64,000 bases of DNA from JADJRG01 sp964474905 (GTDB lineage Bacteria; Myxococcota_A; Polyangia; Nannocystales; Nannocystaceae), in contig CAYYUP010000030.1 of the NCBI GenBank assembly GCA_964474905.1, positions 1 through 64,000 of the forward strand, written 5' to 3'. The position numbers and the translations under genes are program-made. The notes under the pieces are model-generated. The model searched no databases and had not been told where the DNA came from. It saw nothing but the letters and a program-made list of their open reading frames with translations. This document shows positions 39,256 to 48,414 of this stretch, in pieces; the stretch's first letter is position 1; every line of letters starts with the position of its first letter.

Positions 39256-41379
39256 TCAGTGGGGGGCTGGGGATGGGCTTGAAACGCGGACCTCAAAGAC
39301 CTCGATAGGATCGCGCTTGCCCTTGACCGAAAGGGGGTCCAGCGGGATGAAGTTGACACCTTCGAGATCGCCACAGGCCTCGCGGACGGCGGCGCTGATG
39401 ATCACTTGGCCAGGTTTGGCCGCGGAGCAGAGGCGCGCACCGAGGTTGACGGCGTCGCCGATCACCGTGAAGTCCATGCGGTTGCGGGCGCCCATCGCTC
39501 CGAAGATCACCTCACCGACATTGAGGCCGATGCCGACCTCTAGGCGGGTGCTCTCGGGCGGTAGCGACTCGTTGACCAGGCGCACCGCCTCGACCAGCGC
39601 GAGCGCGCAGCGGAGTGCGCGGGCTTCCATGCCCTCGCCGCGGAAGTTGGCCATCAATTCGTCGCCGACAAATTTGTCGATATCGCCGCCGTGCTGGTCG
39701 ACGACGTCGGCCTGGGCCCCGAGATAGGTGTTGAGCATCTGGACGACGGCCTCGGGTTCGACGGCCTCGGAGAACGCCGTGAAGCCGCGGATATCCGAAA
39801 AGAGGATGGTCATGCGGGTGCGCTCGCCGACCTGGTAGCTGTCCGAAGAGGCAGCCTCGATGCTGCCGACGGTCGCCTTGCTCACGAATTTGGAGAGCTC
39901 GAGCTTTTGCCGGATCTCGCCGATCATATGGTTGAGTCGATCGCCCAGGCGGCCGATCTCGTCGGCGCTTGCGACCGCCACCTGGGCGTCCAGGCGACCG
40001 CCGCGGACCTGGTCGGCGACGTCACCCATGGCTGCGACGGGGCGCACAACCAGGCTGCGCAGCGACAGGTAGAGGAGGAGCAGGGTCGCCAAGATCGTCG
40101 CGACGCCGAAGGCGACGCCGGTGAGCACAACCCGCTCGCGGCTGGCAGCGGCGGCGCTGGTATCGAGGATCACCTCGATGGCCCCGCGCAGCTCGTGGTC
40201 GCTGCCGTGGCATTGGCGACACTCCTTGTCGTTGGTCAACGGCGCCGCGAAGATGAAGCGTTCGCCGTCGCCGTCGCTTCGGAGTTCGCTTTGGGCGCTG
40301 CCGTGCTCGAGCACCCGACGTACGCCGGGGGGTGGCTCGGCGCGGCTGAGCGCGTCGCGAAAGAGGCGTCCCTTGTTGTCGTGCAGGGTGAGCGTGGTGA
40401 CGGCCCCGGTAGCAGCGACCTCGTCGAGGAAGCGGGCGATCATGCGGCCCAGGCCGGAGAGCATCACGTGCTGAACCGAGACGTCGGCGACGCCCAGCAG
40501 CACCGCTCGGGGATCGCGGAGCTCCACGTCGACCGCGGTCGCGATGATACCGCGCCAGCGGTCATCCTTGTCGTGGCAAGCGTGGCACTGGGGGGCATTC
40601 GCGATCGGCTGCAGACGGATTCTGCTCTTCTCGAGGTTGATGGTGCGGGCCTTGCCATCGGCGAGGACCTCGCGGAGCGTGGCTTTGTCGATCTCGAGGT
40701 CTTCGGCGCCGAAGGAGGTATCGCCGTCCGGGTCGAGGATTGCGACCCCGCGAAGGCCGTCGATTTCTTTGGCGAGTTCGGCGAAGTAGTCCTCGAGATC
40801 CTCCTCTTTCTCGGCGGTCATGATCTGGGTGAAGGCCGAGGTCTCGACTGCACCGAGGACGTCGAGGGTTTTGTCATCGCCGTTTAGGGGGAACTCTGCG
40901 CCGGCTGTGCCGAGGGTGAGAACGCCGCGCAGCTTGCTATCATCGTGACATTCTTGGCAGCGCTCCTCGTTGTTGATCGGGATTGCCGTGGTCTCGTCGC
41001 CGACCTCTTGGGCTCGCGATTGATCGAGTACGTCGCGCACGTGTGCTGGCAGACTCTCGCGAGGGGGGGGCGGCGGCGGCACGCGAAAGACCTCTTCGCC
41101 GGAGGGCGCGTAGATGTGGACTTCGACGTTGCCCATGCGGCTACGTGCATCCTCTACCATCGTCCGCGCTGTGAGTCCGTTGCCGGAGAGCATCGCAGTT
41201 CGGACCCCTGCGGCGAGCCCGTGCGAGACACTCTCGGCGGCTGCTCGCCCGGAGCGTTTCATCTCTGAGAGTTGGACCTGGGCGTTGAGGAGTGCAGGCA
41301 GCCCGAAGCCGATCACCAGAGTGGCGAAGAGCACGAGCGCGAGCTTAGCGATCAGGTGTTCGCGGACGAGGGCCCACAT
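39256..41379 (-). CDS. Triheme cytochrome c sensor-HAMP-nucleotidyl cyclase
   Basis: A 707-residue membrane protein: TM1 at about 11-32, a roughly 380-residue periplasmic region, TM2 at about 416-442, HAMP to 495, class III cyclase 520-700. The periplasmic part has three CxxCH heme-c motifs at 141-145 (CQECH), 265-269 (CHACH) and 387-391 (CRQCH). They are spaced 124 and 122 residues apart, each followed by xRGxIxxxxD, so the sensor is a triplicated PAS-like mono-heme module. The cyclase keeps metal Asp529 and Asp573, selector Lys569 and DAVNLGARL. It would couple redox or gas binding at heme to cyclic nucleotide output. The Pro run at 101-106 separates a strand and a helix in module 1. Confidence 0.9.
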   Translation of the reverse strand: MWALVREHLIAKLALVLFATLVIGFGLPALLNAQVQLSEMKRSGRAAAESVSHGLAAGVRTAMLSGNGLTARTMVEDARSRMGNVEVHIYAPSGEEVFRVPPPPPPRESLPAHVRDVLDQSRAQEVGDETTAIPINNEERCQECHDDSKLRGVLTLGTAGAEFPLNGDDKTLDVLGAVETSAFTQIMTAEKEEDLEDYFAELAKEIDGLRGVAILDPDGDTSFGAEDLEIDKATLREVLADGKARTINLEKSRIRLQPIANAPQCHACHDKDDRWRGIIATAVDVELRDPRAVLLGVADVSVQHVMLSGLGRMIARFLDEVAATGAVTTLTLHDNKGRLFRDALSRAEPPPGVRRVLEHGSAQSELRSDGDGERFIFAAPLTNDKECRQCHGSDHELRGAIEVILDTSAAAASRERVVLTGVAFGVATILATLLLLYLSLRSLVVRPVAAMGDVADQVRGGRLDAQVAVASADEIGRLGDRLNHMIGEIRQKLELSKFVSKATVGSIEAASSDSYQVGERTRMTILFSDIRGFTAFSEAVEPEAVVQMLNTYLGAQADVVDQHGGDIDKFVGDELMANFRGEGMEARALRCALALVEAVRLVNESLPPESTRLEVGIGLNVGEVIFGAMGARNRMDFTVIGDAVNLGARLCSAAKPGQVIISAAVREACGDLEGVNFIPLDPLSVKGKRDPIEVFEVRVSSPSPAPH

Positions 41380-41551
41380 TCGTCGCTGATGCTACCAGGT
41401 CCGGAGGGCAGGCGGCTGCTCTTAGGACTCTTGGAAATGGGGGTAAAGCCGCGCATTTCGACGGCATGTGTCGCGATTATGTCCTCCAGAGGGTACCGGA
41501 GCGCGCATCGTTTAGGCCTTGGGCGAAGAGGGGTCTACTTCTGGACGGCGA

Positions 41552-42955
41552 CTACTTGAGGTTGCAGAAGTATTTGTTGCCGATCTCGAACCACTTGCAA
41601 ACTTGAGAATCTTTACATTTAACACCGCAACCGCCGCAGCTGAGCGGCGAGGCGAAGGAAACTTCGCAGCCGTCGAGGGCATCGTTGTTGCAATCGCCCC
41701 AGGCATCGCCATTCGTGTTGGTACAGGACGCGCTCATACAATTTTGGGCACACGTTGTATGGGGCACGGGACCTAGACCGTCGCAGATCTCCGTATCTTT
41801 GTAGACAAAGCCGTCGCCGCAGAAGGCATTTTTGCAGATATTCGTGCAAGCATCAGTGTTCAGTTGGTTGCCGTCATCGCATTCCTCGCCGCGTCCGACA
41901 TCACCGTCGCCGCAGAGGGAATCCGCGGCCTTACAGAGATTGCTGCAGTCATCATCGTTGTTTGAGTTGCCGTCATCGCATTCTTCGATGCCCTCTTGGA
42001 CAAAACCATCGCCGCAGACTGCATCGTTGCACGTATTTGTGCAACTATCCGTATTTAGACTGTTTGAGTCGTCGCAATCCTCGACTCCAGCTTGGACAAA
42101 GCCGTCGCCGCAGGAGGCGTTGAAGCAGGTGCTGAGGCAGGCGTCTGTGTCGGATAGATTTCCGTCATCGCAGGCTTCTCCGACCTGGACGATGCCGTCA
42201 CCGCAGGAGATCGACGCGCAGGTATTTGGACACGCATCGTCATTGGCTTGATTGCCGTCGTCGCAGGCTTCGACGCCCTCGTGGACCACGCCGTCGCCGC
42301 AGCTCGCCTCTTGGCAATTGTTTAGACACGCATCGGTGTCGATCGTGTTTTGGTCATCGCAGTCCTCGGTTTCGTCATTGACAAAACCATCGCCACAGCT
42401 GGCCACAATGCAAGTGTTGAGGCATTTGTCGGTATTTGAGGCGTTGCCATCGTCGCAGTCTTCGCCCTCATCTTGCACGCCATCGCCGCAGGTCGCCAGG
42501 CTGCAGTTGTTGGTGCAGCTGTCATTGTCTATACGATTGCCATCGTCGCAGGCCTCGACGCCCACCTGGACAAAACCATCACCACATTTGGCGAGGTTGC
42601 AATCCTCAGTACAAAAACTCGCATTGCTGTTATTGGACCCCTGATCACATTCCTCGGGAGGGTCGATAATTCCGTCGCCGCAACCCGGCGGCTCGGTCGT
42701 ATCACCCGTGCTCTGGGTGCCTTGGGTGGTACCTTGGGAGGTGCCCTGGGAGGTGCTCTGGGACGTGCTCTGGGTACCCTGGGTGCCCGTCAATTGCCCA
42801 CCGGTGGTCGTGGACTCGCCGCTTACGGTGTCTGTTTGCGAATCCGCGTCGCTGTTGTTCTGCGGCCCTACGTCGATGAAGCAGCCCGCAAAGAGGCTTG
42901 CGAAGAAGAACACCGAGAGAGGGAGGAGGAGCTGTGGTGATGGAGAGTTAGCCAC
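41552..42955 (-). CDS. DUF4215 Cys-repeat lipoprotein, ten repeats
   Basis: About 467 residues from GTG 42955 (MANSPSPQLLLPL as translated), hydrophobic signal and lipobox FAGC. After a Thr/Ser/Gln/Gly linker come ten tandem DUF4215-type units of about 31 residues, each with CGDG...ECDDGN...DxCTNxC. They are the myxobacterial Cys-rich repeat (TIGR02232 style). A C-terminal module with WGDCNN, GCEV and CGGCGVKC resembles a Cys-rich cap and is shared with the next gene. Probably a surface lipoprotein with disulfide and perhaps calcium-binding character. The frame opens earlier at 43117 but that would overlap its paralogue. Confidence 0.85.
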   Translation of the reverse strand: MANSPSPQLLLPLSVFFFASLFAGCFIDVGPQNNSDADSQTDTVSGESTTTGGQLTGTQGTQSTSQSTSQGTSQGTTQGTQSTGDTTEPPGCGDGIIDPPEECDQGSNNSNASFCTEDCNLAKCGDGFVQVGVEACDDGNRIDNDSCTNNCSLATCGDGVQDEGEDCDDGNASNTDKCLNTCIVASCGDGFVNDETEDCDDQNTIDTDACLNNCQEASCGDGVVHEGVEACDDGNQANDDACPNTCASISCGDGIVQVGEACDDGNLSDTDACLSTCFNASCGDGFVQAGVEDCDDSNSLNTDSCTNTCNDAVCGDGFVQEGIEECDDGNSNNDDDCSNLCKAADSLCGDGDVGRGEECDDGNQLNTDACTNICKNAFCGDGFVYKDTEICDGLGPVPHTTCAQNCMSASCTNTNGDAWGDCNNDALDGCEVSFASPLSCGGCGVKCKDSQVCKWFEIGNKYFCNLK

Positions 42956-43076
42956 GTGTTGTCTGTTGTACCTTTGGAGATGGGAGAAGATCGAGGCAGA
43001 CGAGGGGAGATGGCCGGATCTGAGCTGTGAAGCATCTTGCAAGGGGGCGCTTGCGCGGTGATGAGCGGGGAGCGAG

Positions 43077-43898
43077 TTAATCGCAGACATAGATCTCGCC
43101 GTTCCACTTGCAGACATCGTTATCGCAGGACTTCATGCAGACGCCGCAGTTTTCTGGGGTGTCGAGCGCGATTTCGCAACCGTTGCCGAGGGAATTGTCG
43201 CAATCGCCCCATGCGCCATTTTGTGTATAGGTGCACGCGAGATTGCATTCAGCTGTGCAGAACATATTGGCGGGCAAGGGGTTGTTGTTTTCATCGCACT
43301 CTTCGACGTTTTTGTGCACAAAACCATCGCCGCAACTGGCAATCATGCAGGTACTCAAACAGACATCCTCGTCATCGATATTGCCGTCATCGCAGGCCTC
43401 TGAGCCCTGGATCACTCCATCGCCGCAAGTCGGCGTGGTGCAGGCGTTTGTGCAGTTGTCATTGTCGACCTTATTGCCGTCATCACACTCCTCAAAGCCT
43501 GTATAGACGAGAGCGTCGCCGCATGTGGCTAATTTGCAGAGCAATGTACACTTGTCGCTGTTATCATTTTTTGCGCCGTTGTCGCATTGCTCACCGCGGT
43601 CGAGGAGACCGTCGCCGCAGATACCGTGGCTGGTGGCGCTGGACGAGCTGGTGGAGCTGGACGAGCTGGACGAGCTGGACGAGCTAGAAGTACCGGTAAT
43701 GCCGGTCGAGGATGACTCGCTAGTGCTACCTCCGCTGTCGGTGCTGCTGACGCTAGAATCGCTGGCGCTAGAGTCGCTGGTAGAGTCTGAGCCCCCGTGC
43801 GTTGTCAACCCGCCCGGGTCGTTGAAGCAGGCCGCGAAGAGGCAGGCTGCGGCGAGCACTGCGAGGGCCGAGTGGGTCTGGGGCGGGTGTTTGAGCAC
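43077..43898 (-). CDS. DUF4215 Cys-repeat lipoprotein, four repeats (paralogue)
   Basis: A 273-residue lipoprotein (MLKHPPQTHSALAV, lipobox LFAAC), a long Ser-rich linker, four CGDG/CGDA-type DUF4215 repeats and a C-terminal module. The module (GAWGDCDN, GCEIALDTPENCGVC, DVCKWNGEIYVC) aligns with the end of the upstream-encoded paralogue (DAWGDCNN, GCEVSFASPLSCGGC, QVCKW). Same strand, 121 bp apart. Tandem duplication with change in repeat number is the simplest history. Confidence 0.87.
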   Translation of the reverse strand: MLKHPPQTHSALAVLAAACLFAACFNDPGGLTTHGGSDSTSDSSASDSSVSSTDSGGSTSESSSTGITGTSSSSSSSSSSSSTSSSSATSHGICGDGLLDRGEQCDNGAKNDNSDKCTLLCKLATCGDALVYTGFEECDDGNKVDNDNCTNACTTPTCGDGVIQGSEACDDGNIDDEDVCLSTCMIASCGDGFVHKNVEECDENNNPLPANMFCTAECNLACTYTQNGAWGDCDNSLGNGCEIALDTPENCGVCMKSCDNDVCKWNGEIYVCD

Positions 43899-44161
43899 GT
43901 TGTAGTTTCGCCTAGATCATCGACGCAGGGCAATTGCAGACTATGCGCTATTCAGAACTGTGCAGATATGCGCAGATATGCGCCCTTGCGAGAGGCCCTT
44001 CTGCGTGCACGGCGGGTTTGGGGTCGGAGGCTGCGGAGCCGGCGACAGAGCCCTCGACGATCGAGCCCGGAGATCGGCCTCTACCTGTTGTCATCTCGCA
44101 CCGGTTTGAGGTCGAGGAAGGGGCCGCCAAGCCCTTGCGCGGCTGAGCGATCTCGTCGTAG

Positions 44162-44857
44162 GTGAAGGTGATGATCTCCACCGCATCGGGAGCAAAACGA
44201 CGGGTGATTTGTGCCGATGCCCTCGAGTGGCTGGCGGAGGCCGAGGCGTTGGCAGGCGCGGCCGTTGTCACCTCGTTGCCGGACGTCTGCGAGTTTAACG
44301 GGCTTGACCTCGACCGCTGGAGGAGTTGGTTTTTAGGGGCGGCGTCGGCGATTTTTAGCGCCTTGCCACTGGGCTCGCCGGCGATTTTTTACCAGACAGA
44401 TATCAAGGTCGACGGGGTTTGGATCGACAAGGCGTACCTCTGTCAGCGGGCTGCCGAGGCGGCTGGCGTGTCTCTGCTCTGGCATAAAATCGTCTGTCGA
44501 AAGGCGCCTGGAGTGACGACCTACGGGCGCCCGGCCTACGCTCATCTGCTCGCCTTTGCCCGCGGTCTTCGTGATGATCCTGGGCGTTCGGTCGCCGATG
44601 TGCTCGCGGATGGCGGCTGGATGGCGTGGCGGCGGGCGATCGGTGTCGAGGCAGCTCGTCTCGCCTGTCGCTACGTCAAGCGCATGACCCCGTTGCGGCG
44701 GATCGTCGATCCCTTTTGCGGCCAAGGAACGATTCTCGCAGTTGCCAACGAATTGGGCCTGGACGCGATCGGTGTCGATCTCTCGGCCAAGCGCTGTCGG
44801 TTGGCGGCGGAGCTACGCCTGCCAGCGAACTCGGCTCCAGAGGCGGGGCGTGCCTGA
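44162..44857 (+). CDS. Beta-class-like SAM-dependent methyltransferase
   Basis: A 231-residue protein. The C-terminal VDPFCGQGTILAVANELGLDAIGVDLS (residues about 180-206) is the SAM-binding motif I as seen in DNA amino-methyltransferases. The catalytic-type motif comes earlier, as VTSLPDVCEF near residue 39 rather than SPPY or DPPY. That order (motif IV before motif I) is the permuted beta-class arrangement. The altered SLPD makes nucleobase N-methylation uncertain; a tRNA or small-molecule role is possible. Start could be GTG 44162 or ATG 44171. Stands alone. Confidence 0.75.
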   Translation: MKVMISTASGAKRRVICADALEWLAEAEALAGAAVVTSLPDVCEFNGLDLDRWRSWFLGAASAIFSALPLGSPAIFYQTDIKVDGVWIDKAYLCQRAAEAAGVSLLWHKIVCRKAPGVTTYGRPAYAHLLAFARGLRDDPGRSVADVLADGGWMAWRRAIGVEAARLACRYVKRMTPLRRIVDPFCGQGTILAVANELGLDAIGVDLSAKRCRLAAELRLPANSAPEAGRA

Positions 44858-44927
44858 GCGACCGACTTGAACATGAATCGCGTGCTCAGTGTGACGAGCG
44901 GCGTGCAGCTCCGCCCTGTGGGGCCTC

Positions 44928-45410
44928 TCAAGCTGCGCGCGGAACGAAGTCTTTGCCGACGGTCTCTCCGGTGTTCACATGGTGCTCCAGCCCCGCGAGT
45001 GACCCGCTGGCGACCTTTCTCATCATCCGCCGAACGAGGGTCGCGCCCATCAATCTCCCGAGAAGCCCCCACTTCACCACGTAGAACATCTCGAAGCCCA
45101 CCTCGGTTTGGCCGTCTGCCACCGGGCGGAGTGAGATCTCAGCCTCTAGGCGTTTCATCGGCGCCGAGAACTCTGAGAGCTTGAGGCGGACGACTTTCTC
45201 CTGTTCAAGCTCGACGATGTCCTCACGCACGCTGGTGCCGTCGTAAAAGTTGCAGCGTCGAGCAGCGCCCATGCCGGTCGGTTCGTCGCTGAGTAGATCG
45301 ACCGTGGCGACGGCGGCGGACCATCGATCAATCGTAGTCACGTCGGCGATCAGCGGCCACAGGGTGGCGGGCGTGGCGTTAATGGTTCGTGTAGCTTTTA
45401 CATTTTGCAT
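44928..45410 (-). CDS. SRPBCC (START/Bet v1-like) family protein
   Basis: A 160-residue SRPBCC domain: VKATRTINATPATLWPLIADVTTIDRWS is the typical opening strand and helix, followed by beta strands (VVRLKLSEFSAPMKRLEAEISLRP) and a C-terminal helix (VRRMMRKVASGSLAGLEHHV). These proteins form a hydrophobic cavity for lipids or polyketides. Divergent from a TetR gene over a shared intergenic region containing a palindrome, so it is the probable target of that repressor. No catalytic residues are evident. Confidence 0.9.
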   Translation of the reverse strand: MQNVKATRTINATPATLWPLIADVTTIDRWSAAVATVDLLSDEPTGMGAARRCNFYDGTSVREDIVELEQEKVVRLKLSEFSAPMKRLEAEISLRPVADGQTEVGFEMFYVVKWGLLGRLMGATLVRRMMRKVASGSLAGLEHHVNTGETVGKDFVPRAA

Positions 45411-45485
45411 CTTGAGTCACCTCGTGGATCCAGGCTCAGGACGCCAAGAGACGCCATTTTCGACCTATTTGGACGAAGAACTTGA

Positions 45486-45507
45486 TATCCAACCGATCAG
45501 TTGGATA
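45486..45507. promoter_or_regulatory. Near-perfect palindrome, probable TetR operator
   Basis: Arms TATCCAAC (45486-45493) and GTTGGATA (45500-45507) are exact inverted copies. The six central bases (CGATCA) hold a GATC and pair except at their outermost positions. It sits between the divergent SRPBCC and TetR genes, 37 bp before the TetR ATG. Two-fold symmetry of this length is typical of TetR dimer sites. Confidence 0.75.
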
Positions 45508-45544
45508 CACTTCCTCAGCGACCCCGTCAACGAGCAAGGACAGC

Positions 45545-46135
45545 ATGGGAAGAGCGAAGACCTACAGCCGCGACACCCTGGTGGAGCGGGCAATGGAGTT
45601 GTTTTGGTCGCACGGGTTTCAAGGGACGTCGACCGCCGACCTTGTGGAACACCTAGGTGTTAACCGCTACAGCGTGTACGCCGAGTTTGGTAGCAAGCAG
45701 GGTCTTTTTCGTGCAGCGATGGCTCTGTACCAGAGGCGAGTGACCCTGCGATTTCGCGAACTCGAGGGGCCCAGTGCTGGCCTCGACGAAATCGCCGCGC
45801 TTCTCGATTTTTTGGCGACCGAGGCTGCGGAGCCGTGGGCCGGTCGCGGTTGCTTCCTTTGCAACGTAGCCACCGAATGCGCCCCTCACGACGATAGCAG
45901 CCGCGATTTCGTGCACGGCTACGTTGACGGTATTCGCGGCGCTTTCCTCAATGCTCTCAGTAATGCACAGGCCAGAGGGGACTTAGAGCCCGGGGTCTCC
46001 TGCGAGGACCACAGCCACATGCTCACGTCGACGGTGCTGGGGTTTTGGGTGCTGATGCGCGCACGAGTTGACCACGGGCTTCTTGTGGGAGCCGCTCGTG
46101 CGGCGCGGGAACAGCTGGATCGACTGCGGGTGTAG
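45545..46135 (+). CDS. TetR/AcrR family transcriptional regulator
   Basis: A 196-residue regulator from ATG 45545, with AAGGA four bases upstream. The N-terminal HTH (TLVERAMELFWSHGFQGTSTADLVEHLGVNRYSVYAEFGSKQGLF) is canonical. The C-terminal domain is of the TetR_C type with CFLCNVATECAPHD, a segment common in the AcrR/YxaF-like group. Divergent from the SRPBCC gene with a palindrome in between; likely represses both. Inducer unknown. Confidence 0.93.
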   Translation: MGRAKTYSRDTLVERAMELFWSHGFQGTSTADLVEHLGVNRYSVYAEFGSKQGLFRAAMALYQRRVTLRFRELEGPSAGLDEIAALLDFLATEAAEPWAGRGCFLCNVATECAPHDDSSRDFVHGYVDGIRGAFLNALSNAQARGDLEPGVSCEDHSHMLTSTVLGFWVLMRARVDHGLLVGAARAAREQLDRLRV

Positions 46136-46160
46136 AGCCGCATATCGAGGTCGAGTTGGA

Positions 46161-48293
46161 CTACTCGTCTGGCGGTGGTAGAGGGATCCGCAGGAGCGTG
46201 TAGTGGGCATTTTTGTAGGCCACTTCGATGCCCTCGCGACCGCCCCCGGGGACCATCGATTTGATCCGCTTGGCGTGCCCCTTGGTGGTGATCAGCCAGA
46301 GGTTTTGGGCGACGCCCCGCTTGCTCTCGTAGAGCTCCTGTAGCTTGTCGCGTTTGGCCTCTTTGCTGATCCACACTGCGCCTTTGGTCAGGAAGGTTTC
46401 GCCGCGGTAGTAGAACCAAAACGATACCAGGGGGTCATTTGGGGCGCGTTGGTCGAAGTAGGTCCGGACCGCGGAGCGCTGCGACCAGCTCTCGGAGGCG
46501 GCGGGCAGGTAGGCGACAAAGAGCCAGGTGGCGGTCGCCAGTGAGGAGGCGATCATCGCCGCCGCGGCGAGGCGCGGACGGAGGCGTGCCCAGGCGATGA
46601 GGCCAAGGGCAAAGGGCAGGCAGAGCCAGGCTGCGCTCTCCACCGGCGGCGCGCCCTCTCGCCACATATGAGTGTAGAGATAAGTGGTGAGATGGGCGAT
46701 CCAGGCGGGCTCTGCGAGCAGATCGCGGACGCTGAGGGCGAGCAGGCCGATGCCCAACGCGGCGGCGAGCCAGCGGATCTGCGGTCTTGGGGCCAGCCAC
46801 TTGCGGTCGCGACCGTCGAGCGAACCGCCGAGCCAAAGACCGATGAGCACGGCAATGGGCGGCAGCGCCGGTAGCAAGTAATGATAGTACTTGGTGACAC
46901 TGTAGGTCAGGAGCAGCAGCGAGATCGCCAGCCAGAGCAGGGCGAAGCGCTGGAGCTTGGCCCGGGGATCGTCGTCGCCGTCATCCTCGGAGCGGAGCGC
47001 TCGCCACAGTGCCGCCGGCAGAGCGGCGACCCAGGGAAGGGCGGCGATGCCCAAGGTGCGCAGATAAAAGGTGAAGCCGCCGACGGCCTGCTCCTGCTCG
47101 CCGGAGCCAAAGCGGGCGAGGTTGTTGAGGATGATCAGCTCGTTAAAAAAACGCTCGCCGCGGTAGAGCACCATCGAGTGGTGCCAAGGAAAAGAGGCCA
47201 GTGCGAAGAGGAGGATGCCGGTGGGCAGACCGCAGCGCCGGAGCAGATGGAAGCGGCTGCTGACGGCCATGTCGGCGAGCACCAGGAGGCCGATGAGACC
47301 GGGGCCGATGAGGCCCTTGCCGAGCAATGAGAGGCCCGCGGCGAGGTAGAGCACGCCCATGCACGCCTGCGAACGGCGGCGCCAGAAGAGCGAGCGGGCG
47401 AAGATAAACGTCGCCATGCCCCAGTAGATCAGGAGGTGGAGGTGGATGTCCCAGAGCGTGCGCAGGTTGGGCACGCCCGGTCGCTTGACGAAGCCGGCGA
47501 CGCGTTTGCGGGTGGCCTCTGAAAGCACGTGCAGATCGAGGGCGGCGAGTGGGACGATCGCGGCGATGAGAAAGAGCGCGAGGAAGCCGAGGTAGGCGCG
47601 GTCGATCGGCACAGAGAGTGCACGACCGCGGAATTTTAAGGGCAGCGTGAGACGGGTGAGTTCGCGGTCAGGCTGGAACCAAGCGAGTGCCCAGGCGCCC
47701 ATGGCCACGACCACTGGGCCGACAAAAAACATATCGGTGAGCGCCTGCCGAGTGACGATCGCCCACTGCGGCATCAGTGAGAGGCTGAGGGCGACGAGGA
47801 TGCCGGTGTGGGCGGCGGCCCGCTGGGCCTGCGAGGTGGCCGCTCGTACCTGTCCAAGCCGCCAGGTTACGTAGCCGAGGAAGGCCGCGCTTGTCCAGCC
47901 GGCAAGCATGCTGGGCAAGCGAATCGCGTACTCTGCGAGGCCACCGCGCACCATCTCGTCGGCAGCTGGACCGGTGCCGACGCCGAAGATCTTCATGCTC
48001 AGCGCCATCAACCAAAAGGGCAGGGCGGGCTTCGACCAGAAGGTATTTTCGGCGTTGCCGCTCGGTCCGTAGCCGGGCTTCCACCAGAGATCGATGGGGT
48101 CCGAGCGCACGAGGATCTGGCGGGCGACCTCGCCGTAGTGGGTCTCCCAGGGGTCCCAGGGGCCGCAGGCCGTCAGCGTCGCCAGGCCGAGGCCGATCAC
48201 GGCGACGGCCGCGAGGGCGGCCCAGGCCCAGGGCGGGAGGGTCGGAGCACGCTCTGGCACGCAGGCGTAGAAGTACCCGATCGCCGCGCCCAT
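46161..48293 (-). CDS. GT39/ArnT-like membrane glycosyltransferase
   Basis: About 710 residues from ATG 48293; the frame extends further upstream but would overlap the divergent PLP-enzyme gene. After TM1 the first periplasmic loop has DPWETHYGEVARQIL, the acidic pair of GT-C enzymes that use polyprenyl-phosphate sugars (PMT/ArnT), then about 11 more hydrophobic helices. The C-terminal 200 residues are a soluble part (SESWSQRSAVRTYFDQRAPNDPLVSFWFYYRGETFL). The acceptor could be lipid A, a protein or a secreted polymer. Divergent neighbour spacing is about 120 bp. Confidence 0.85.
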   Translation of the reverse strand: MGAAIGYFYACVPERAPTLPPWAWAALAAVAVIGLGLATLTACGPWDPWETHYGEVARQILVRSDPIDLWWKPGYGPSGNAENTFWSKPALPFWLMALSMKIFGVGTGPAADEMVRGGLAEYAIRLPSMLAGWTSAAFLGYVTWRLGQVRAATSQAQRAAAHTGILVALSLSLMPQWAIVTRQALTDMFFVGPVVVAMGAWALAWFQPDRELTRLTLPLKFRGRALSVPIDRAYLGFLALFLIAAIVPLAALDLHVLSEATRKRVAGFVKRPGVPNLRTLWDIHLHLLIYWGMATFIFARSLFWRRRSQACMGVLYLAAGLSLLGKGLIGPGLIGLLVLADMAVSSRFHLLRRCGLPTGILLFALASFPWHHSMVLYRGERFFNELIILNNLARFGSGEQEQAVGGFTFYLRTLGIAALPWVAALPAALWRALRSEDDGDDDPRAKLQRFALLWLAISLLLLTYSVTKYYHYLLPALPPIAVLIGLWLGGSLDGRDRKWLAPRPQIRWLAAALGIGLLALSVRDLLAEPAWIAHLTTYLYTHMWREGAPPVESAAWLCLPFALGLIAWARLRPRLAAAAMIASSLATATWLFVAYLPAASESWSQRSAVRTYFDQRAPNDPLVSFWFYYRGETFLTKGAVWISKEAKRDKLQELYESKRGVAQNLWLITTKGHAKRIKSMVPGGGREGIEVAYKNAHYTLLRIPLPPPDE

Positions 48294-48414
48294 GGCCACC
48301 CGCCGGCCCCAAAGAGACCAGGGGCAGGGAGAGTCGGGGGCTTTGGTGTAGCCTTGGGCGGTGAGGGATGCGAGCACAGGAGGCCCCCAGGAGCCAGAGC
48401 AGAGGGCAGAGTCG

